The notes: generated by a model not told the origin, from the sequence alone. 26,490 nucleotides of DNA from an uncultured Treponema sp. (GCA_905372265.1 CAJPOL010000018.1:1-26490), one strand, 5' to 3'; counted from the stretch's first letter, positions 7,128 to 15,719 are shown. Program-made: numbers and translations.

Positions 7128-7807
7128 TGACATTGCAGCATATTGCCGTTATCATGGACGGTAACGGACGGTGGGCTCAACAGCGGGGACTCGTCCGTAC
7201 AAAAGGACATCAGGAAGGTTTGGAAGCGGCAAAGCGGATTGTAAAAGCGGCATCCGATATGCATATTCCTTATATTACCCTCTACGTCTTTTCAACCGAA
7301 AACTGGAAAAGGGCTGCTGAGGAAGTAGGTTTTTTGATGTCATTGATTAAAAAACATCTGCGTGCGGAGCTTGCTTTTTACGCCGCTCATAATATAAAAG
7401 TGAGACATATCGGCAATCGGGAATCTTTACCGCACGACATTCAAACCGAAATAACGGAGATAATCGAAAAAACAAAAGGGTACGGCGGCACAACCGTGCA
7501 GCTTGCAATTAATTACGGCGGAAAGGATGAAATTGTCCGAGCAGTACAAAAACTTATGCCTGACCAGCTTGCCTCTTTGACCGAAGCGCAGATTGACGGA
7601 TTGCTGGATACGGCAGGCGTTCCGCCGGTGGATCTTGTCATACGCACCGGCGGAGAAAAACGGCTCAGCAATTTTTTACTGTGGCAGGCCGCCTATGCCG
7701 AACTCTATGTTACCGATACGCTATGGCCCGATTTTACGCCTGAGCAGTTTATGCAGGCGGTGGATTCATATCATGGAAGAACAAGACGCTTTGGAGGAAT
7801 TGTATGA
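7127..7807 (+). CDS. uppS: Isoprenyl transferase (undecaprenyl diphosphate synthase)
   Basis: A cytoplasmic cis-prenyltransferase that adds isopentenyl units to farnesyl diphosphate to make the C55 lipid carrier for cell-wall and polysaccharide synthesis. The 226-residue protein carries 'IMDGNGRWAQQRG' with catalytic D11, 'GHQEG' (28-32), 'YVFSTENWKR' (53-62), 'INYGGKDE' (128-135), and the substrate-binding 'IRTGGEKRLSNFLLWQAAYAEL' (172-193). The usual R-T-S-G-E reads R-T-G-G-E here, a mild change. The start codon overlaps the frr stop by one base and the stop overlaps cdsA by four (ATGA). The MEP pathway gene dxr two genes later supplies its C5 substrate. Confidence 0.95.
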   Translation: MTLQHIAVIMDGNGRWAQQRGLVRTKGHQEGLEAAKRIVKAASDMHIPYITLYVFSTENWKRAAEEVGFLMSLIKKHLRAELAFYAAHNIKVRHIGNRESLPHDIQTEITEIIEKTKGYGGTTVQLAINYGGKDEIVRAVQKLMPDQLASLTEAQIDGLLDTAGVPPVDLVIRTGGEKRLSNFLLWQAAYAELYVTDTLWPDFTPEQFMQAVDSYHGRTRRFGGIV

Positions 7808-8652
7808 AAAAAATTCTTGAACGGCTTATTATTTTTTTTGTCGGGTTACCTCTTACTGTCAGTTCGGTCTATTTTTTACCGCATTATCATTTTTTAGTCT
7901 TGCACCTCATTATCTTCGGCTTTACGACTGTTGCCGTTATCGAAGTTCATGCAATCCTTGCAAAACGGATGGCTGTCTATCCTGTTTCCGTTGCGTTGGT
8001 AACCGGCTTAGTCATCCCGCTTATTGCATACGGAAATGCGCTTGCGTACTTTTCCCGTGTGAGCTGGCTATTCGGTATAGCATGCGCGCTGTACGGCGTA
8101 TTCTGTATTGAAATCATCTATTCATTTTCAAAACCGTTTGAAAAGAGCATTGAACGCATGGCGTCCGGTGTTTTTATTATTTTTTATCCGGGTTTTTTCG
8201 CTTCTTTTGTCTCAAGCATGACGCGGTGGGAGGAAGCTTCTCATATTATTTCCGTTTTTTTCTTGATGATATTTACCTGCGACTCGCTTGCATGGCTTTG
8301 CGGCATACTGTTCGGGAAAAATAACCGCGGCTATGTTCCTGCAAGCCCGAATAAAAGCATCGCAGGTTTTATCGGCGGGGTGTTCGCCCCCATTGCCGTC
8401 GGCGCTCTGGCGTATTTGGTATTTCCCTCGTCATTTGGGAAGAGCTTTAGCGGTTCGCTGCTGACCGGACTTTGTACCGCGCTTGCCGCTATTGCAGGAG
8501 ACCTCGTTGAGTCTATTTTAAAGCGGTCGGCACAGGTTAAGGATTCGGGGGCGGTTATTCTCGGACGCGGAGGCGTTATGGACACGATCGATTCCATTAT
8601 CATGGGGGCGCCGATGTTTTATCTGTGTTACCGGCTCTGTATCGGCGTATAG
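7804..8652 (+). CDS. cdsA: Phosphatidate cytidylyltransferase (CDP-diacylglycerol synthase)
   Basis: An integral membrane enzyme that makes CDP-diacylglycerol from CTP and phosphatidic acid, the branch point of phospholipid synthesis. The 282-residue product has about eight hydrophobic segments and the CdsA block at 237-263: 'SILKRSAQVKDSGAV' followed by 'GRGGVMDTID'. Two positions deviate from the classic signature: R255 in place of the usual histidine and T261 in place of the usual arginine. The lysine-arginine and K-D parts (K240, R241, K246, D247) and both later aspartates (D260, D263) are kept, so the protein is probably active; the variation may be typical of spirochaetes. It overlaps uppS by four bases and is 12 bases ahead of dxr. 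Confidence 0.92.
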   Translation: MKKILERLIIFFVGLPLTVSSVYFLPHYHFLVLHLIIFGFTTVAVIEVHAILAKRMAVYPVSVALVTGLVIPLIAYGNALAYFSRVSWLFGIACALYGVFCIEIIYSFSKPFEKSIERMASGVFIIFYPGFFASFVSSMTRWEEASHIISVFFLMIFTCDSLAWLCGILFGKNNRGYVPASPNKSIAGFIGGVFAPIAVGALAYLVFPSSFGKSFSGSLLTGLCTALAAIAGDLVESILKRSAQVKDSGAVILGRGGVMDTIDSIIMGAPMFYLCYRLCIGV

Positions 8653-8664
8653 GAACAGGCTTTT

Positions 8665-9795
8665 ATGAAAAAACGCGTTATCGTCCTCGGTGCAAGCGGT
8701 ACAATCGGAAAAAATACCATTGATATTATACGGAATTTTCCCGATTTGTTTTCGCTTGCCGGAGTAACCGTTCATTCAAACCGGGGAATGCTTGAGCGTC
8801 TGACTGCTGAATTTGCATTAACGCATAGTGCGATAACCGGTTGCGGGAATGACAGCTCATATACAAAAGAACAGCGGGATATTGACTACTTTCTCCGTAC
8901 AACACCCGCCGATATTGTTGTCAACGGTATTGCAGGAGCTGCGGGGCTCCGCGCATCCTTGCTGGCGGTCAGAACCCATCCCGTACTTGCGCTTGCGAAT
9001 AAAGAAAGTATTGTGATGGCGGGGGCGCTGTTGCAAAAAGAGGCGGAAAAACACGGCGCAGCTGTTATTCCGGTGGATTCCGAGCACTCCGCTCTTTTCA
9101 GCCTTATAAAAGCTCACGGACGGGAAACTATTCAAAAATTGATTTTAACCGCTTCAGGCGGCCCGTTTAGGACATGGACGCCCGAACAGCTGCGTACGGT
9201 TACCCGCGAAGATGCGCTGCGTCACCCGACATGGAAAATGGGAGCAAAAATCACCGTTGATTCCGCCTCGCTTGCCAATAAAGCGTTAGAGGTCATTGAG
9301 GCGGCGCAGCTTTTCGATATGCCGGTTGACCGTATCGAAGTTGCCGTGCATCCGTCCAGTATTGTGCATTCGCTGGTACAGCTTAATAGCGGCGCCGTGT
9401 ATGCCCAGCTGTCTCCGCCGGATATGCGCAATCCAATTTTTTCCGCATTAACCTATCCGCAGGATCCTCCTGCCTATCTTACGCCGCTTGATTTCAGTAA
9501 GCCGTTTGAGCTCCGGTTTGAACCGCCTCGGATGCAAGATTTTCCGCTGCTCGGGCTGGGATTTATTGCTGCGCGCAAGGGCGCCGGATATCCGATTGCG
9601 TTTAATGCGGCGAATGAAGAAGCGGTTGCCGCTTTTTTAGAAGGAAATATGCGCTTTACGCAGCTTGCAGAGGTAACCGGCGCCGTGCTTGAGCGGAATT
9701 GGAATAGTGTTCCTACGGATTTCGAGGCCGTGATGAGTGCCGATGCCGATGCACGCCGGTATGCGCAGGAGTGTATTAAGGATTATGTAACATGA
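8665..9795 (+). CDS. dxr: 1-deoxy-D-xylulose 5-phosphate reductoisomerase
   Basis: Converts DXP to 2-C-methyl-D-erythritol 4-phosphate with NADPH, the committed step of the MEP isoprenoid pathway. The 376-residue protein shows the NADPH loop 'GASGTIG' (9-15), 'ANKES' (111-115), the metal site 'PVDSEHSA' with D138 and E140, 'SGGPFR' (164-169), and 'HPTWKMGAKITVDSASLANKALEVIEA' across 187-213 with the third metal ligand E209. Length is close to the family norm (about 390-400). The stop overlaps the rseP start by four bases (ATGA). With uppS and cdsA it links precursor supply to lipid-carrier and phospholipid synthesis in one operon. Confidence 0.96.
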   Translation: MKKRVIVLGASGTIGKNTIDIIRNFPDLFSLAGVTVHSNRGMLERLTAEFALTHSAITGCGNDSSYTKEQRDIDYFLRTTPADIVVNGIAGAAGLRASLLAVRTHPVLALANKESIVMAGALLQKEAEKHGAAVIPVDSEHSALFSLIKAHGRETIQKLILTASGGPFRTWTPEQLRTVTREDALRHPTWKMGAKITVDSASLANKALEVIEAAQLFDMPVDRIEVAVHPSSIVHSLVQLNSGAVYAQLSPPDMRNPIFSALTYPQDPPAYLTPLDFSKPFELRFEPPRMQDFPLLGLGFIAARKGAGYPIAFNAANEEAVAAFLEGNMRFTQLAEVTGAVLERNWNSVPTDFEAVMSADADARRYAQECIKDYVT

Positions 9796-11144
9796 TACGA
9801 TTTTTAATCGGTTTGCTTGTACTGGGTATTGTTGTGGTGATCCATGAGTTTGGACACTTTATTGCTGCTAAGCTGTGCGGGGTTACGGTGGAAAGTTTCT
9901 CCGTCGGCTGGGGGCCGGTGTTATTGCGGAAAAAAAAGGGAACAACCGAATACCGCTTATCCGCCATTCCGCTCGGCGGTTATTGCGGCATGAAAGGGGA
10001 ACAGGCTTTTAAGGAAGCGTTCGATAAAAAATTGCAGGCGGTGCCGAAAGAGGAGGGGAGTTTATTTTCGGTACATCCGGTAAAACGGATGATCATAGCT
10101 TTTGCAGGCCCTTTTGCCAATCTTTTACTCGCCGGTGTTTCTCTTGCAGTAGTCAGTGCGCTCGGCCAAAACTATTATACAACCGATAACCGCATTGCGC
10201 CTGTGTACTGTTTTGAACCAAACGATGCTTCGCCTGCGAAAGCGGCTGATTTACAAGTCGGCGACAGGATACTTCAAATCAATAATGAAAACACAGCTTA
10301 TTTTTCGGATATTCAAAAAATGATTGCCGTGCATCCCGACGAAGACCTTTCGCTGATCATTGAACGGGATGGAACCCGTTTGTCAAAAACGATTCGTCCG
10401 GCGCTCAATAAGCAGAACGGCGCGGGACAGATTGGTATTTACCGCTATTTACCGCTTGAGGCGGCTTCAATTAAAAAAGATTCGGCGGCGGAACGCGCCG
10501 GTATTTTGCCGGGCGATTGTATTACCGCCATTGACGGAACACCGGTTACCCATCAGATTGCGCTTACATATTTTTTCCGGGACTACAAAGAGAACACGAC
10601 GCTTCTCCGGCTTTCCCGCGCCGGAGAACAGCTGGAGCTGCCTATCAGCATTGTGAAAACGGCTGACGGCAGTATTGATATGGGAATTGAATGGAAGCTC
10701 ATTTCCGTTACTGAAGAAGGAAGCGGCTTTTTCCAGAGCATCCGCAACGGGGTGATCCGGACAGGAGAACTGCTGCAGCTTACCGTAAAAAGCATCGGAC
10801 TGCTCTTTAAAGGCGTAAATATGACGGAAGCGGTTGCAGGCCCGATACGGATCAGCTCTCTGATTGGGGCTGTCGCACAAGAAAGTTTCAGCAGCACTAT
10901 TAAAGCGGGGATTGCCAACGTCGCGGATATTGTTGCCGTTATCTGCGTTTCGCTCTTTTTGATGAATCTGCTGCCGGTGCCTATTTTGGACGGCGGTCTT
11001 ATTCTGTTTGCATTTATCGAAATGATTGCCCGCAGAGAAATTCCTCCGCGTGTGTTATACTATGTGCAGTTCATCGGCATAGCTTTTATTGCCGTTCTTT
11101 TTTTCTTTGCGCTTTGGGCCGATGTGTTATTTATTTTTAAATAG
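9792..11144 (+). CDS. rseP: RIP metalloprotease RseP (site-2 protease)
   Basis: A membrane-embedded zinc protease that cuts transmembrane segments of anti-sigma factors or signal peptides. The 450-residue protein has the active-site 'HEFGH' in the first membrane helix (H18, E19, H22), 'IPLGGYCGMKGE' (59-70), a membrane segment after 'RMIIAFAGPFANLLLAG' (99-115), two PDZ-like domains (about 135-205 and 220-290), and the third ligand in 'NLLPVPILDGG' (392-402, D400), with a last helix at the C-terminus. Both PDZ domains are retained, as in E. coli RseP. The ATG overlaps the dxr stop. No sigma-E or anti-sigma gene is visible in the window, so its substrate here is unknown. Confidence 0.95.
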   Translation: MIRFLIGLLVLGIVVVIHEFGHFIAAKLCGVTVESFSVGWGPVLLRKKKGTTEYRLSAIPLGGYCGMKGEQAFKEAFDKKLQAVPKEEGSLFSVHPVKRMIIAFAGPFANLLLAGVSLAVVSALGQNYYTTDNRIAPVYCFEPNDASPAKAADLQVGDRILQINNENTAYFSDIQKMIAVHPDEDLSLIIERDGTRLSKTIRPALNKQNGAGQIGIYRYLPLEAASIKKDSAAERAGILPGDCITAIDGTPVTHQIALTYFFRDYKENTTLLRLSRAGEQLELPISIVKTADGSIDMGIEWKLISVTEEGSGFFQSIRNGVIRTGELLQLTVKSIGLLFKGVNMTEAVAGPIRISSLIGAVAQESFSSTIKAGIANVADIVAVICVSLFLMNLLPVPILDGGLILFAFIEMIARREIPPRVLYYVQFIGIAFIAVLFFFALWADVLFIFK

Positions 11145-11153
11145 GAAGCCGAG

Positions 11154-11405
11154 ATGATGAAAAAATTAAAACTGCTGCTCGTTGCGCTGCTGTTCCTCTG
11201 GCTGACGGGGTATGCCGCCGCTCAAACCGATGAGACCGCTGAATATACGGATGGAACGTACAGTGAAAGCGGCATGACCGCGGTGACTATCGAAAGAGAG
11301 CAGGGGAGGGCGGATTCCGGCCGTATCGATGATGCCGAATCAGACTCAGACGAGGATGAGCTTTTAGGATGCAGCGCTGCGTTCCCAATTCCGCCGCTGT
11401 TTTGA
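11154..11405 (+). CDS. N-terminal piece of a frameshifted secreted beta-propeller protein
   Basis: The 83-residue reading frame begins with a good signal peptide (MMKKLKLLLVALLFLWLTGYAAA-Q) and an acidic linker ending 'SDSDEDELLG'. After that the frame reads 'CSAAFPIPPLF' and stops, while the adjacent frame opens into a long propeller protein. It is therefore most simply the first exon-like fragment of one gene that continues at 11368-13173. It lies nine bases after rseP, with AGGAAG just ahead, so it belongs to the same operon. A second ATG at 11157 is equally usable. Confidence 0.7.
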   Translation: MMKKLKLLLVALLFLWLTGYAAAQTDETAEYTDGTYSESGMTAVTIEREQGRADSGRIDDAESDSDEDELLGCSAAFPIPPLF

Positions 11406-13173
11406 AGGCGGTGTTACGGCAATCGCCGATTCAGCTGCTACCGGTTCTTTTTTTGCGGCGGGTAACGACGGCTTTATCAGCCGGTATACTTACGGCGATT
11501 TAGCTCCTGAGACATGGCAAGTCTCCGATTTGCCGGTTAAACTGCTTGCGGCGCATCCGAAAAAAGCGCATATCGCTGTGTACGAAACCGACGGGTTTAG
11601 TATTCATAAGATTTCGCTGTGGGATTGGCAGCGAAAAAAGCAGGTTTATGTAAAGCGCTTTACCGATTCGGTACTGTCGCTGTCGTGGTCGGCGCAGGGC
11701 ACCTACCTTTTTATCGGTACGGCGTCGGCTGCGGGAATTACCGTCCTCGATTCCAAAGGCGGAATAAAGAATGTCTATCCCCGTCCGCCCGGCATTGTAC
11801 TGCTGGCCGCAACCGGCCCGACCGAAAAAAGTATTGTAACCTATGGAGAAGCGGGGCGGCTTGTCTATGCCGATATTCGCAAAAAATCTATCCTTACTCA
11901 GTATGAAACGGAAGACCGCCTTGAGAATCCTGAGCTTATTAAAAATTATACGCACATTATCGGTTACAAAAACGGCGCCGTGATGGTTATCAAAGCCGTT
12001 TCGGGCGAAGTGGCGCAAACGTATCCTGCCCGTTCGGCTCTTTTTGCCGGAACGATGAGCGATACCGAACCCGTATGGATTGAAAAAGGCGAAAATGCCC
12101 GGCAGTGGCGCCTGTGCCATGGGAGTCAAAAATCCCCTGTCTTTACTGTTCCTAAAAATGCCCGCATAACCGCTGCCCGGCATACGGACGACTCCATCAT
12201 TATCGGAACCGATGACGGCAGCCTCTACCGTCTGCAGCAGGGAGCGGATTTGTCGGTCAGTCTGACGGAAGTCAATCCCGATACCGCAATTCCAATCCGC
12301 GATATATGCATAAACGGGGATGAAGTGTATGCGCTGACAGGCCAAGGTCTTTTTTTAACCCGCAGTCCGGAGGAGGCGTCTCAGTTACTTTACGGTACGG
12401 CAGCTGCTGATCGGTGCGCGGTATACGGTAACGGCTTTTTGCTGTGGTCGGACAGAAAAACCGCTCCTCTGTATTATGCGGAGGCAGGAAAAGAGCCCGT
12501 GATAATCTACCGGCCGAAAGAGGCTCTTGTCTCCGTATCAGTATATGAAGATACGATTGCGGTGGTGCATGCGTTCAGCGGGCTGAGCTTACTGGACGGA
12601 CGCACCGGCAAAAGGCTGTTTTCATATCAGGCAGCAGGCTTACAGGAAGCGGTGCAAATTGACGATCGTTTTGTTGTGATTGCAAAAAGCTCAGGAGACT
12701 CAATGCGTAAACCGCTTTTTCTTATCAACATTAAGACCGGCGAGACGATCCCGCTCAACCTTGACGGTGATTTTGCCTTTTCATTGCAGATGCACGGCAT
12801 CATGAAATATCCGCTGTCGTGTCTTGCGCTTAAAACGGAACAACCGGCGCAGACGAGTGTAATTCTTATGGATATCGATACGCGGCAGCCGTCACAGAGC
12901 AGTTTTCATACGGCTTTTACCTATGATGATGAAGATTTGAAAGCGTTCGTGTATGATGATGACGAGGCTATCGTTACAAATTTGGGGAAAGGGCCGCTGA
13001 TCTATTACGATAAAAACGGAAACCGGGTGCGGATGATGGCACGGGACTATGTGCTTCCGCGAAAAGCGGTTATGACGTCCGATTACATTGTGAGCTTGAA
13101 TTACGACGGCTCTCTTTCATGGTTTCACAGGGAAACATTAAAGATCTTTCACCATCACCGGTTAGGAGATTAA
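11368..13173 (+). CDS. C-terminal bulk of the frameshifted WD40/PQQ-like beta-propeller protein
   Basis: The + frame is open from 11368 (just after a TAG at 11365-11367) to 13173, about 601 codons. The first in-frame residues 'DAALRSQFRRCFEGGVTAIA' look like coding sequence and have no convincing start codon or ribosome site; the first plausible one, a TTG at 11530, would cut into a blade. Repeats of the form 'FFAAGNDGFISRYTYGD', 'IIIGTDDGSLYRLQQG', 'LSWSAQGTYLFIGTASAAGI' and 'VSLNYDGSLSWFHRE' are typical propeller blades. Joined to 11154-11405 by removing one base the protein would be about 672 residues, exported to the periplasm. It may be a true frameshift mutation, a sequencing error, or a recoding event. 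A protein of this kind follows rseP in related treponemes, to my recollection. Function unknown. Confidence 0.75.
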   Translation, partial: DAALRSQFRRCFEGGVTAIADSAATGSFFAAGNDGFISRYTYGDLAPETWQVSDLPVKLLAAHPKKAHIAVYETDGFSIHKISLWDWQRKKQVYVKRFTDSVLSLSWSAQGTYLFIGTASAAGITVLDSKGGIKNVYPRPPGIVLLAATGPTEKSIVTYGEAGRLVYADIRKKSILTQYETEDRLENPELIKNYTHIIGYKNGAVMVIKAVSGEVAQTYPARSALFAGTMSDTEPVWIEKGENARQWRLCHGSQKSPVFTVPKNARITAARHTDDSIIIGTDDGSLYRLQQGADLSVSLTEVNPDTAIPIRDICINGDEVYALTGQGLFLTRSPEEASQLLYGTAAADRCAVYGNGFLLWSDRKTAPLYYAEAGKEPVIIYRPKEALVSVSVYEDTIAVVHAFSGLSLLDGRTGKRLFSYQAAGLQEAVQIDDRFVVIAKSSGDSMRKPLFLINIKTGETIPLNLDGDFAFSLQMHGIMKYPLSCLALKTEQPAQTSVILMDIDTRQPSQSSFHTAFTYDDEDLKAFVYDDDEAIVTNLGKGPLIYYDKNGNRVRMMARDYVLPRKAVMTSDYIVSLNYDGSLSWFHRETLKIFHHHRLGD

Positions 13174-13174
13174 C

Positions 13175-13204
13175 CCTGTTCGGAAACTCCCGTTTCGGAA
13201 CAGG
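13175..13204 (+). terminator. Strong hairpin between the propeller gene and the chemoreceptor
   Basis: CCTGTTCGGAAAC (13175-13187), loop TCCC, GTTTCGGAACAGG (13192-13204): 12 of 13 positions pair, with one G-G mismatch. It starts one base after the propeller stop codon. There is no T-run after it, so it may block exonucleases or partly end transcription rather than act as a full intrinsic terminator. Confidence 0.5.
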
Positions 13205-13230
13205 TCTATTAAAAAGTTATTGGAGGAAAT

Positions 13231-15027
13231 ATGAATATACGTACAAAAATTATAGCCGGTTTCGGCGCGTCTTTATTGCTTGTATTGACGATTACGGTGA
13301 TCGGTATAAGCAGAATTAATACGATTAACAAAAATCTGACTGAGATTAACGATGTGAATACGGTAAAACAGCGGTATGCCATTAACTTCCGCGGCAGTGT
13401 CCATGACCGGTCAATACGGATACGGGATTTTGTGCTGCTGACCGGCAGCGGAGAACAAGAAGCGGTGCTTATCGATATCCGCAATCTTGAGGATTTTTAT
13501 ACGCAGTCGGAAGAGGCTATCAATGCAATATTTGCTGCGAATATCAATAATACGCAAAAAGAAACGGAGCTGCTGGCGGATATTAAGAAGAGTAAGACGG
13601 AAACGATGCCGATGATTCAGCAGATTATTTCACTCGAAAAGAATAATACCCATGCGGAAGCGGAGCAGCTCCTTTTAATGCAGGCGCGTCCTGCGTTTCA
13701 GCTCTGGCTTGATAGGATTAATGCATTCATCGACTATAAGGAGCAGCAAAACAAGATGCTGACGGACAATACACGCTCTCTGGCGCAGCGTTTCCGGCTT
13801 CTGATGATTATTGTCTGTTCTGCAGCAGTTGTTATTGCGTGTATTATTCCTCTGTGGGTATTAAAATCGGTGATGCTGCTGAAAGAACTTGCGCTGAAGC
13901 TGACCGACATCAGTACGGGAGACGGGGATTTGACATCGCGTCTTACGGTAAGAAGCCGTGATGAAATAGGCAAGGTAGCTGCCAGTTTTAACGGCTTTGT
14001 CGATACACTGCACACGATTATGAAGACGGTACGCGAATCGGTGGAAGGGCTGTCTCATTCAAGCGAAGGGCTTGCGGAAAGCGTATCTGCTACACAGTCC
14101 GCCTTGCGCAATATCAATGCGGATGTAAATCGGGTAATCGGCGAAATGGATGTGCAGTCGCATGAAATATCGGACGTATCTGAAATAATGGAAAGGATCG
14201 GTACGAATATTTCGGCATTGACGGGCATTATCGGCCGTCAAACCGACAGTGTGAATCAAAGTTTTCAGGCAGTTGAGCAAATGCTTGCCAGTATTAAGTC
14301 GGTAACGGATGTGTTGGAAAATAACGCCGTACGTTTTACGAGGTTAACCGAATCTTCGGACGTCGGTTTCAAAAATATTTCTGAAATTCAGACTAAAATC
14401 ATTGACATCTCCGCTAAGTCGGATAGAATGTCTGAAGCGAACGGTGTTATTCAAAGTATTGCATCGCAGACGAATCTATTGGCGATGAATGCGGCGATCG
14501 AAGCCGCTCATGCAGGCGAGGCGGGCAAGGGCTTTGCCGTTGTTGCCGATGAAATTAGAAAACTCGCCGAAGATTCGGGCGCTCAGTCAAAATTTATTTC
14601 CGATGCATTGAAAGAGCTGGTCTCGGCGGTCGCATCGGTTGTTGAAACGTCGGAAACGGCAGGCCGCTCTTTTGAGGATGTCAAACAAGCGATTGATAGC
14701 GTAACCGAAGATCAGAATGCTATCCGCAGCGCAATGGATAAGCAATATGATAAGAGTATACAGGTAAGCGAGGCGTTTAAGACCATCCGCAGCCTTACGG
14801 AAGACGTCCGTATCGGGGCGGCGGAAATGAACGAGGATAACAAGAATATCGTTAAAAAAACGGAAGCGCTTGTTGAAATTACCGCCGACATTAACGCTTC
14901 AATGAAAAGCATGAACCGCAATTCGGAGAATATCAAACATGCGGTTGAAACGGTTGCCGAACTTCAAAACGACACCGTAAATGGCGTGCGCACGGTAAGA
15001 ACGGAGATTGGCCGGTTTATCTTATAA
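13231..15027 (+). CDS. Methyl-accepting chemotaxis protein with four-helix-bundle sensor
   Basis: A 598-residue transmembrane chemoreceptor. Membrane helix 1 covers about 8-27; a periplasmic helical sensor of about 160 residues follows, of the 4HB_MCP type ('NVTVKQRYAINFRGSVHDRSIRIRDF' region, 42-68, with the usual R-x-x-I/R-D pattern); helix 2 is about 189-211; HAMP about 212-265 ('ISTGDGDLTSRL'); then a long cytoplasmic coiled coil with the CheA/CheW-binding tip 'SQTNLLAMNAAIEAAHAGE' (412-430) and 'GFAVVADEIRKLAE' (434-447). No CheR-binding pentapeptide is at the C-terminus. ATG 13231 is preceded by TTGGAGG (13219-13225). A small coiled-coil gene follows 21 bases on. The ligand cannot be predicted. 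Confidence 0.95.
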   Translation: MNIRTKIIAGFGASLLLVLTITVIGISRINTINKNLTEINDVNTVKQRYAINFRGSVHDRSIRIRDFVLLTGSGEQEAVLIDIRNLEDFYTQSEEAINAIFAANINNTQKETELLADIKKSKTETMPMIQQIISLEKNNTHAEAEQLLLMQARPAFQLWLDRINAFIDYKEQQNKMLTDNTRSLAQRFRLLMIIVCSAAVVIACIIPLWVLKSVMLLKELALKLTDISTGDGDLTSRLTVRSRDEIGKVAASFNGFVDTLHTIMKTVRESVEGLSHSSEGLAESVSATQSALRNINADVNRVIGEMDVQSHEISDVSEIMERIGTNISALTGIIGRQTDSVNQSFQAVEQMLASIKSVTDVLENNAVRFTRLTESSDVGFKNISEIQTKIIDISAKSDRMSEANGVIQSIASQTNLLAMNAAIEAAHAGEAGKGFAVVADEIRKLAEDSGAQSKFISDALKELVSAVASVVETSETAGRSFEDVKQAIDSVTEDQNAIRSAMDKQYDKSIQVSEAFKTIRSLTEDVRIGAAEMNEDNKNIVKKTEALVEITADINASMKSMNRNSENIKHAVETVAELQNDTVNGVRTVRTEIGRFIL

Positions 15028-15048
15028 GATAGACGAAAGGGAGGGCTT

Positions 15049-15270
15049 ATGGCTGAGAATAATAACATACTATTAACGGGGACGGAGCAGTGCAACGGCT
15101 CTGCTACCGAAAAAAATACCGTATTAAGCGGGCAAGAAGCGCTTGATTTGCTCTTTTCTAAACTGGAAACAATGCAAAAACAGCTGACTGCTCAAAAATG
15201 CGCGTGTCTTGAGGCGCAGCTTGCTGCATTAGAGGGCGAGCTGACTGCTTTTCTGGAAAACAGGCCATAA
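15049..15270 (+). CDS. Small coiled-coil protein behind the chemoreceptor
   Basis: A 73-residue acidic protein without signal peptide or membrane segment. The first 25 residues are polar; residues about 27-70 ('EALDLLFSKLETMQKQLTAQ...LEAQLAALEGELTAFLE') have leucines spaced as in a coiled coil, with two cysteines in 'CAC'. It has a strong ribosome site (GGGAGG, 15039-15044) and follows the chemoreceptor by 21 bases, so it is almost surely made from the same message. It could be a receptor partner, but that is inference. I do not recognise a family. Confidence 0.75.
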   Translation: MAENNNILLTGTEQCNGSATEKNTVLSGQEALDLLFSKLETMQKQLTAQKCACLEAQLAALEGELTAFLENRP

Positions 15271-15273
15271 GCC

Positions 15274-15702
15274 TTACAGGGAGTTTTTAGTTATCTTTGC
15301 AAGGTCATGCAGTGAATCAAACGGATAGACCTCGCCGACGGTTGTTTCGATATAGTTATCGGCTGAGGAACCGAATATAACCGGCGCATCGGCGTGCATA
15401 AATTCGGAAATAACTTGGCGGCAAGCTCCGCAAGGACCGACCGGATAATCGGCATCGGGCGTTGCGATTGCAATAGCAGTAAAAGCCTTTTTCCTCATCG
15501 CAACGGCAGTGAAGATAGCCGTTCGTTCAGCGCAATTCGTTAAACCGTACGAGCGGTTCTCAACATTCACGCCGGTTACGGTACTGCCGTCCTCAAGGAG
15601 TAAAGCGGCTCCTACGCGGAAACGGGAATAGGGAGCATATGCTTTTTCGGCGGCGTCCAAGGCTTGTAAAAATAAATGATGGTACTTACTTGCATTTTCC
15701 AT
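15274..15702 (-). CDS. cdd: Cytidine deaminase
   Basis: A 142-residue zinc enzyme that deaminates cytidine and deoxycytidine to uridine and deoxyuridine for pyrimidine salvage. It has 'AYAPYSRFRVGAALL' (21-35), 'NVENRSYGLTNCAER' (46-60) with ligand C57 and catalytic E59, and 'PVGPCGACRQVISEF' (87-101) with ligands C91 and C94, the tetrameric three-cysteine type. Start ATG 15702 fits the family N-terminus; longer in-frame starts would run into the divergent gene. A TATAAT -10 box ends only seven bases before the ATG, and no Shine-Dalgarno sequence is present, so the message may be leaderless. Its end lies three bases from the end of the converging small coiled-coil gene. Confidence 0.95.
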   Translation of the reverse strand: MENASKYHHLFLQALDAAEKAYAPYSRFRVGAALLLEDGSTVTGVNVENRSYGLTNCAERTAIFTAVAMRKKAFTAIAIATPDADYPVGPCGACRQVISEFMHADAPVIFGSSADNYIETTVGEVYPFDSLHDLAKITKNSL

Positions 15703-15719
15703 GCTTCTTATTATATCAT
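15690..15719 (+). promoter_or_regulatory. Promoter candidate for the propeller gene at 15728
   Basis: TTGCAT (15690-15695), an 18-base spacer, and TATCAT (15714-15719) would start transcription near 15726, at or next to the ATG (15728). An alternative -10 TATTAT (15709-15714) would give a leader of about seven bases. Neither leaves room for a ribosome site. Confidence 0.45.

Noticed and set aside
11500..12345. 281-codon open frame on the - strand within the propeller gene
   Set aside because: Antisense shadow of a GC-rich coding region; no start signal and no recognisable domain.
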